From assembly GCF_001468465.1 (NCBI RefSeq), contig NZ_LNSA01000028.1:1-58169 (forward strand): 58,169 bases of DNA, in the 5' to 3' direction. A program made the translations under genes and the position numbers. This document shows, in pieces, positions 52,817-58,169 of the stretch. The notes beneath the pieces were generated by a model that saw only the letters and a program-made list of their open reading frames with translations, was not told where the DNA came from and did not search any database. Numbering within the stretch: the first letter of the stretch is position 1; each line of letters begins with the position of its first letter. This DNA is from Sphingopyxis sp. H115 (GTDB lineage: Bacteria; Pseudomonadota; Alphaproteobacteria; Sphingomonadales; Sphingomonadaceae).

Positions 52817-53479
52817 CTACGCCGTTTCGCGCGCGAGCGTCGAAACCACGCCCCACGCGATCAGCGCTTGCCCCGCATAATAGAGCGGCCAGACGAGCCA
52901 CAGCGTGATATCCTTCGACAACACGCCGCCCTCGCCCGCGAAAATGAACAGGTCGCTCGCAAGGAACAGCATTGCGCCGATCCCGGTGCGATAGCGCGGG
53001 AAACGGCTCGTCCATGCCGCCGCCGCCATCGCCGCGACGAACAGCGAGTAAAGTGCGGCATGCCACCAGCCGGGCGCGGGGCTCAACATGCCCCAGACGA
53101 TCGCGAGCGTCGCGGGCATCGCCAGCCAGCCGAGCAGGCGCTGCGAAGGCGTAAGCTGCGGGCGCCGGTTCGTCAGATAAAGAGTGATCGCGATGATATG
53201 TCCGATGGCGAAGGCCACCGCGCCCGTCTCGAGCCCCCTCGCGTCGAGCAGCCAATCGCCGAGCGCCCCGAAAGCGAGCGCCGCCGCGATCATCCAGCCC
53301 GTTCGCTCGCGCGCATTCGCCGCCGCCCACAGCGCCAGGAAACCGACGCCGCTTGCCTTCCACGCCCAGATCGCTGGACCGTCGAGCCGCTCGTACACCG
53401 CCACGAAGAAACTGACCCCGCCAAGCAGCGCCAGCCACCACAGCCACCGCGCCCGATCCCAACCCTGCCGTGTCGTCAT
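52817..53479 (-). CDS. YhhN-family membrane protein (lysoplasmalogenase-like)
   Basis: 220 residues with about eight hydrophobic helices. Signature residues of the YhhN/TMEM86 family are visible: FGALGDWLLDARG, IGHIIAITLYLTNRR and LFLASDLFIF. Mammalian members hydrolyse the vinyl ether bond of lysoplasmalogens; the bacterial role is less certain. It is divergent from trmFO. Confidence 0.87.
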   Translation of the reverse strand: MTTRQGWDRARWLWWLALLGGVSFFVAVYERLDGPAIWAWKASGVGFLALWAAANARERTGWMIAAALAFGALGDWLLDARGLETGAVAFAIGHIIAITLYLTNRRPQLTPSQRLLGWLAMPATLAIVWGMLSPAPGWWHAALYSLFVAAMAAAAWTSRFPRYRTGIGAMLFLASDLFIFAGEGGVLSKDITLWLVWPLYYAGQALIAWGVVSTLARETA

Positions 53480-53587
53480 AGTCTCCGCCCCTTTGCATCT
53501 TGTTTGCAACCGGCCTAGTGCGCGCCGGAGCCCGCACAAGAGGAAAAGCCGTGTGGCTCAACAAGCGCAAGGCAACGGACAGAGTAA

Positions 53588-54934
53588 ATGACGCACGACA
53601 TCCACATCATCGGCGGCGGGCTTGCAGGCTCCGAAGCGGCATGGCAGCTCGCCGAAGCCGGCTGTCGCGTTCGCCTTTCCGAAATGCGCGGGGGTGGCGA
53701 CATGACCCCGGCGCATCAGGGCGACACGCTCGCCGAGATGGTGTGCTCGAACAGCTTTCGCAGCGACGACGGCGACAGCAATGCCGTCGGCCTGCTCCAC
53801 CGCGAAATGCGGACGCTCGGCTCGATTATCATGCGCGAGGCCGATGCAACAAAAGTTCCCGCCGGATCGGCGCTCGCGGTCGACCGCGATCTCTTTTCGG
53901 GCGGTGTCACCAAGGCGCTCGCCGAGCATCCCAACGTCACCATCGTCCGCGAACGCATCGACACGCTGCCAACCGAGGGGTTGACGATCGTCGCAACGGG
54001 GCCGCTGACCGCCGTCAGCCTTGCGGAAAGCATCGGCGCCGCGACGGGCAAGGACGCGCTCGCCTTTTTCGACGCGATCGCGCCGATCGTCTACCGCGAC
54101 AGCATCGACATGGACGTCGCGTGGATGGCGAGCCGCTGGGACAAGGTCGGGCCGATCGGCGACGGCAAGGATTATATCAACTGCCCGATGGACAAGGACC
54201 AGTATCACGCCTTCGTCCAGGGGTTGATCGACGGCGACAAGACCGATTTCAAGGACTGGGAAAAGGACACGCCCTACTTCGAGGGTTGCATGCCGATCGA
54301 GGTGATGGCCGAACGCGGCGTGGAAACGCTGCGCTTCGGGCCGATGAAGGGCGTCGGCCTCGACAATCCGCGCACCGGGCGCTGGCCCTATGCGGTGGTC
54401 CAGTTGCGGCAGGACAATGCGCTCGGCACGCTGTGGAACATGGTCGGGTTCCAGACCAAGCTCAAACATGCCGCGCAGGTCGAACTGTTCCGAACCATTC
54501 CCGGGCTGGAAAAGGCCGAATTCGCGCGGCTCGGCGGCCTCCATCGCAACAGCTTCATCCGCTCGCCCGAACTTCTCGACGGCCAGCTCCGCCTGAAATC
54601 GGCGCCGCATATCCGTTTCGCGGGCCAGATCACGGGGTGTGAGGGCTATGTCGAAAGCGCCGCGATCGGCCTTGTCGCCGCGCGCTTCGCGATTGCCGAA
54701 CTGGCTGGGCGGGACCTGCCGCCGCCGCCGCCCGAAACAGCGCTCGGCGCGCTGCTCGGTCACATCACCGGCGGCGCCGATGCGGCATCCTACCAGCCGA
54801 TGAACATCAATTTTGGCCTCTTCCCGCCACTTGCCGAGGATGTGCGCAAGAAGGACCGCAAGCTTGGCTACACGCGGCGCGCGGGTCAGGCGTTGGCGCA
54901 GTGGATGAAGGTAGCGGACGGCGTTGCGGCCTAG
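53588..54934 (+). CDS. trmFO: Methylenetetrahydrofolate-tRNA-(uracil-5-)-methyltransferase
   Basis: 448 residues, normal for TrmFO. It has the FAD motif [46 protein letters not shown], and the [14 protein letters not shown] cysteine segment, all typical. It transfers a one-carbon unit from methylene-THF to U54 of tRNA, using FADH2. The reading frame is intact. It is followed by an inverted repeat and a minus-strand EF-hand gene. Confidence 0.96.
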   Translation: MTHDIHIIGGGLAGSEAAWQLAEAGCRVRLSEMRGGGDMTPAHQGDTLAEMVCSNSFRSDDGDSNAVGLLHREMRTLGSIIMREADATKVPAGSALAVDRDLFSGGVTKALAEHPNVTIVRERIDTLPTEGLTIVATGPLTAVSLAESIGAATGKDALAFFDAIAPIVYRDSIDMDVAWMASRWDKVGPIGDGKDYINCPMDKDQYHAFVQGLIDGDKTDFKDWEKDTPYFEGCMPIEVMAERGVETLRFGPMKGVGLDNPRTGRWPYAVVQLRQDNALGTLWNMVGFQTKLKHAAQVELFRTIPGLEKAEFARLGGLHRNSFIRSPELLDGQLRLKSAPHIRFAGQITGCEGYVESAAIGLVAARFAIAELAGRDLPPPPPETALGALLGHITGGADAASYQPMNINFGLFPPLAEDVRKKDRKLGYTRRAGQALAQWMKVADGVAA

Positions 54935-54963
54935 ACTCTAGGTCCGGGTCGCAGCCCCAGCTT

Positions 54964-55030
54964 CGTCATCCCGGACTTAATCGGGGATCCATCGCAGCGC
55001 TGAAGCCATGGACCCCGGCTCGAGGTGACG
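54964..55030. repeat. Intergenic inverted repeat (CGTCA...TGACG)
   Basis: A 67-bp element begins CGTCATCCCGG and ends GGTGACG, with inner arms CGGGGATCCAT and ATGGACCCCGG. It resembles the extragenic palindromes scattered through alphaproteobacterial genomes. It lies in the gap after trmFO. No second copy was recognised in this window. Confidence 0.65.
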
Positions 55031-55086
55031 GTGACGGAGAGGTCAGCAATCGGTCGGCTCAGACACGCCACCCAGTCCCTACTTCC

Positions 55087-55554
55087 TCAGCAACTGCACT
55101 TGGGTTTCGCCGCGCGTTTCGGCGCCGTTGTCGCGAACTCGGTGCGCGTCAAATCTCCCGACTTGTCGGCATCGGCCCCGGCAAAACGCTCGCCGGTCGC
55201 CACCGCCCATTCCTCGAAGGTCAGCAGGTTGTTACCGTCGCGGTCGAGCTTGCGGAACGCCGCGGTGCGCGACGACATCAGCTCGACGCGGCTGATCCGG
55301 TCGTTGCGGTCGCGGTCGAAGCGGTTGAAGCGCCGTTCCTCGCGCGATGCCTCTTTCGCGGCAGGCAAGGCCGGCGGCGCAGGCCCGCGCTTGGGCGCAT
55401 TCGCCGCCGCAACCGGGATCGCGGGCAAGGCGGGTGGCGGTTCGGGCAGCACCTCTTCCTCGGCGATCTGCGTATAGCCCTTCCATAGGAACAGCCCGCC
55501 GGTCAGCAGCAGCGCGCTCGCCACGCCACCGATCAGAAATCGCGAAACCGCCAT
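55087..55554 (-). CDS. Membrane-anchored EF-hand protein
   Basis: 155 residues. An N-terminal membrane helix (FLIGGVASALLLTGGLFLW) is followed by a Pro/Ala linker and three EF-hand-like loops: FDRDRNDRISRVEL, LDRDGNNLLTFEEW and ADADKSGDLTRTEF. The third and second have a full set of oxygen ligands at positions 1, 3, 5, 9 and 12. The protein ends KPKCSC. It probably binds Ca2+ in the periplasm, either as a buffer or to control a partner. It is divergent from oxyR, with a 136-bp gap. Confidence 0.83.
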   Translation of the reverse strand: MAVSRFLIGGVASALLLTGGLFLWKGYTQIAEEEVLPEPPPALPAIPVAAANAPKRGPAPPALPAAKEASREERRFNRFDRDRNDRISRVELMSSRTAAFRKLDRDGNNLLTFEEWAVATGERFAGADADKSGDLTRTEFATTAPKRAAKPKCSC

Positions 55555-55690
55555 CCGCCCCTCCGCGTCCGTTGATCGGCCCTTGCTATCACGGCGCGCA
55601 GGCGGGCGCCAACGGACGCCGCCATAATGGCGGCGAATTTTGATCGACAGACTTGTTCAAAATCACAGCGTCAATTGCTATATCCGATCA

Positions 55691-56596
55691 ATGCACAATT
55701 ACCTCCCCTCGCTGAAGCAGATGCAATATCTCGTCGCGCTCCACGAGCACGGCCATTTCGGCCGCGCCGCCGACGCGTGCAACGTCACGCAATCGACGTT
55801 GTCGGCGGGGATCCGCGAACTCGAAACGCTGCTCGGCCAGACGCTTGTCGAGCGCACCCGCCGCGTCGTCCGTTTCACCATGCTCGGCAACGCCATCGTC
55901 GAAAAGGCGCACCGCGTGCTGCGCGAAGCCGAAGAACTCGCCGACATGGCCGCCGCCGCCTCGGCGCCGCTTGTCGGCGAATTGCGCATGAGTGTTATCC
56001 CAACGATCGCACCCTTCCTCCTTCCCGGTCTGCTACCGCGGCTGCGCAAGGAACGCCCGTCGCTCAAACTCTTCCTCCGCGAAGAGCCGAGCGCACAGGC
56101 GTGCGAGTCGCTGCACCACGGCACCGTCGACTGCGTCCTGCTCGCGCTTCCCTATGCCTGCGGGGACGTGGAGAGCGAGAAGCTGTTCGACGACGCGCTC
56201 TTTGTCGCCTTCCCCGGCGATCAGTCCGAAGATCTCCCCGCGATGGTCAGCGCCGACCAGATCGACCCGGCGCAGATGCTGATGCTCGAGGACGGGCATT
56301 GCCTGAAGGATCATGTCCTCGCTGCGTGTAACCGTCCCGAACTGCGCGCCGGCGCGCGCATGATGGGTACCTCGCTGCACACGCTCGTCCAGATGGTCGA
56401 CAACGGGCTCGGCATCACGATGCTGCCGCAAATGGCGATCGAGGCGGGCATCCTCGACCATACCGACATCGATACCCGTCCGCTCGATTCGGACCATGAC
56501 TGGCGCACGATCGCGCTCGTCTGGCGCAAGGGCAGCCCCCGTGCCGACGAATTCCGCCTGCTTGCAGATATATTCCGAAAGCATCAGGTAAGTTAG
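55691..56596 (+). CDS. oxyR: Hydrogen peroxide-sensing LysR regulator OxyR
   Basis: 301 residues from MHNYLPSLKQMQYLV. A LysR-type helix-turn-helix (LVALHEHGHFGRAADACNVTQSTLSAGIRELE) leads into the sensor domain. The redox pair is conserved: C204 in EDGHCLKD and C213 nine residues later, the same spacing as C199/C208 in E. coli OxyR. Oxidation to a disulphide by H2O2 would switch on peroxide defences; no catalase gene lies next to it. The upstream gap of 136 bp contains its likely promoter. Confidence 0.94.
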   Translation: MHNYLPSLKQMQYLVALHEHGHFGRAADACNVTQSTLSAGIRELETLLGQTLVERTRRVVRFTMLGNAIVEKAHRVLREAEELADMAAAASAPLVGELRMSVIPTIAPFLLPGLLPRLRKERPSLKLFLREEPSAQACESLHHGTVDCVLLALPYACGDVESEKLFDDALFVAFPGDQSEDLPAMVSADQIDPAQMLMLEDGHCLKDHVLAACNRPELRAGARMMGTSLHTLVQMVDNGLGITMLPQMAIEAGILDHTDIDTRPLDSDHDWRTIALVWRKGSPRADEFRLLADIFRKHQVS

Positions 56597-56677
56597 GTCG
56601 GGACCGGAAGCGGGCATCTCTGTCATCGTCGCTCCGGACGAACGATGGGAAGTCCCGCCAAAACCGGCAGTCTCCCG

Positions 56678-57403
56678 TCAAGGCGGGGAATTTTCCGGGC
56701 GCGAGCGGAGCGTATAGCCCACGCCCTTGACCGTATGCAGCATCGGCCAGCCGAACCCGCGGTCGACCTTTGCGCGCAGCCGCGACATATGCACCTCCAC
56801 CCGGTTGGTGCCGGGGTCGAAATCGAGCCGCCACACCGCGCGGAGCAACGCATCGCGCGACAGCGGCCGGTCGGGCACGCGCGCGAGATTGGCGAGCAGG
56901 TCGAATTCGCGGAGCGGCAGGCGGATCAACTGCCCCGCGCGTTCGACACGGCGGTCGATCAGGTCGATACGCAATTCGCCCTCGCCAAGCTGGCCGGCGG
57001 CGATGCGGCTGCGCCGCAGCAGGCTGGCGACACGGGCGAGTACTTCGGGCATATTGCCGGTCCAGCCGACAGCATCGTCCGCCCCCGCGCCGAGTGCCAC
57101 CATCCGGTCATCGAGCGAATCGCGATCGGATACCACGATCAACGGTCGCCGTCCGGCGATCGACCGTGCGAGGCGAACGAATTGAAACGGCTCCTGCCAG
57201 TCGAGAAAGGGGTTGATGAGGAGGAGGTCGAAACAGGCATCGACCCATGGACGGAGGCCATTCACCTGCGGCGTCAGGATTTGCGTCCGGCAGCCTGCAG
57301 CCTCGATGGAATGGCCAAGCTGTTCCGCGCGCGCCGTCAACGGATGATATATGGCGACGAGCAACTTCCTGTCGCCTTCACCGGCACTATCCGCTGATGC
57401 CAT
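56678..57403 (-). CDS. OmpR-family response regulator with degenerate receiver
   Basis: 241 residues. A receiver-like domain (about residues 12-135) precedes an OmpR-type winged helix (IRLPLREFDLLANLARVPDRPLSRDALLRAVW, HMSRLRAKVD, HTVKGVGYTLRS). The usual phosphoacceptor aspartate is N64 (DLLLINPFLDW), and the acidic pair near the N-terminus is replaced by IYHP (KLLVAIYHP). The switch lysine position reads VVSDRD. The receiver therefore probably does not use ordinary His-Asp phosphotransfer. It is convergent with oxyR and divergent from the next gene; no histidine kinase is adjacent. Confidence 0.83.
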   Translation of the reverse strand: MASADSAGEGDRKLLVAIYHPLTARAEQLGHSIEAAGCRTQILTPQVNGLRPWVDACFDLLLINPFLDWQEPFQFVRLARSIAGRRPLIVVSDRDSLDDRMVALGAGADDAVGWTGNMPEVLARVASLLRRSRIAAGQLGEGELRIDLIDRRVERAGQLIRLPLREFDLLANLARVPDRPLSRDALLRAVWRLDFDPGTNRVEVHMSRLRAKVDRGFGWPMLHTVKGVGYTLRSRPENSPP

Positions 57404-57490
57404 TCCCGCCCCCCGTCGCCGACGCAACTTCTTGTCGCCTCGCCGCCCCACCGGCATTGCACCGCCTTTCAGCTGTGCTAACCCTAGGCC

Positions 57491-58169
57491 ATGACCAGTA
57501 TCGAAATGCTTGATGGCGATTTCGCCACCCTGCCTGACCTTGTCCGCGCCCATGCGGTGGAACGTCCCGATGCCGTAGCGGCTGCCGACCCGGTGCGGCG
57601 GCTGAGCTGGTCCGAACTGGATCAATTGACCGACCGAATCGCCGCGCGCCTCCAGCAGGACGGTTTCCGGAAAGGGGACCGCACGGCGATCGCGGGACTT
57701 AACAGCGTCGAGCAGATGGCTGTGATCCTGGGTACGCTGCGCGCCGGCGGGGTCGCGGGGCTCGTCACCAACAGTGCGACAGGTGAGCAAATGGCGGCGA
57801 TGATCGCCGACACCGGCGCGCGCCACCTGTTCCTCGACGGCGCGGCGAAGGCCAGCCTCGCCGGACAGGCGATCACCGCGAGCGAGCTGGTCGCGATGGA
57901 CGGCAGCGACGCGGGCACGCCGATCGAGGCATGGCTGTCGTTGGCAGGCGCCAGGCCGGTGCCGGTCGACATCCTGCCCGAGGACGGCTTCAATATCATC
58001 TATTCGTCGGGAACGACGGGAACACCCAAAGGCATCGTCCACAGCCACGCAATGCGCTGGCAGCATATCCTGCGCGGCGCCCCGGCCTATGGCCCCAATG
58101 CGGTGACAATCCTCTCAACCCCGCTTTATTCGAACACGACGATGGCGAGCTTCCTGCCGACGGTCGGGT
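57491..58169 (+). CDS. AMP-dependent synthetase/ligase, 5' part (runs off the window)
   Basis: At least 226 residues, open to the right edge. It starts MTSIEMLDGDFATLPDLV and has the acyl-adenylate P-loop NIIYSSGTTGTPKGIVHSH about 180 residues in, the hallmark of acyl-CoA synthetases and related ligases. RRLSWSELDQLTDRIAARL and NSVEQMAVILGTLRAG fit the N-terminal domain. The C-terminal half needed to name the acid is missing. It is divergent from the degenerate response regulator. Confidence 0.88.
   Translation, partial: MTSIEMLDGDFATLPDLVRAHAVERPDAVAAADPVRRLSWSELDQLTDRIAARLQQDGFRKGDRTAIAGLNSVEQMAVILGTLRAGGVAGLVTNSATGEQMAAMIADTGARHLFLDGAAKASLAGQAITASELVAMDGSDAGTPIEAWLSLAGARPVPVDILPEDGFNIIYSSGTTGTPKGIVHSHAMRWQHILRGAPAYGPNAVTILSTPLYSNTTMASFLPTVG

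Noticed and set aside
57404..58066. Extension of the OmpR-type regulator into the ligase gene
   Set aside because: It overlaps the plus-strand acyl-adenylate motif; the ATG at 57403 begins a normal receiver-like domain.

Overview
The window is chromosomal DNA from a high-GC alphaproteobacterium. Gene content suggests a sphingomonad, plausibly Sphingopyxis-like; this is inferred from a 1,567-residue NAD-glutamate dehydrogenase, two TonB-dependent receptors, a LacI-controlled maltodextrin locus, MHYT-GGDEF-EAL signalling and PAS_5-type proteins, with no marker gene to fix the genus. I saw no rRNA, tRNA, CRISPR array, insertion sequence or prophage. Genes are dense and many neighbours overlap by 1-11 bases, so operons are easy to read. 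The first and last genes are cut by the window edges.

Layout. 1-5.4 kb: tail of a molybdopterin oxidoreductase, ferrochelatase, a DUF1963 protein, acetoacetyl-CoA reductase (PhbB), a small membrane protein and a ribbon-helix-helix protein. 5.3-12.4 kb (minus): ATP-grasp protein, giant NAD-glutamate dehydrogenase, PAS_5 protein. 12.7-14.5 kb (plus): DUF983 protein and a MocR-type regulator. 14.5-25.7 kb: a maltodextrin locus (TonB receptor, flavin halogenase-like protein, exported alpha-amylase, cytoplasmic GH13 alpha-glucosidase, exported GH97 enzyme, divergent LacI regulator). 26-34 kb (minus): RecQ, MHYT-GGDEF-EAL protein, Atm1-type ABC exporter, LptA, LptC, RNase D. 34.4-36.9 kb (plus): RGG-rich double cold-shock protein, then a purine phosphoribosyltransferase/adenine deaminase pair. 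36.9-39.1 kb (minus): a lone MreB, a PAS protein and an RNase HI-like protein.

39.1-44.2 kb (minus) is the most unusual part. It is a compact operon of a BlaI-type repressor, an M56 (BlaR1-like) membrane metallopeptidase whose periplasmic end is a run of about 28-residue repeats rather than a beta-lactam sensor, a secreted protein carrying the same repeats, and a TonB-dependent receptor. Two exact BlaI-style TACA-nn-TGTA operators lie just upstream of the repressor. I propose a proteolytically derepressed outer-membrane uptake system whose signal is unknown. A hairpin-rich segment ending in a terminator-like structure lies further upstream on the same strand.

44.5-58.2 kb: a conserved unknown protein, CorA, an ABC-F ATPase, gamma-glutamyltransferase, an exported peroxiredoxin, a glycine-zipper protein, a carboxymuconolactone-decarboxylase-like protein, a TauD-type dioxygenase, a YhhN protein, TrmFO, an EF-hand protein, OxyR with both redox cysteines, an OmpR-type regulator with a degenerate receiver, and the start of an acyl-CoA synthetase-like protein.
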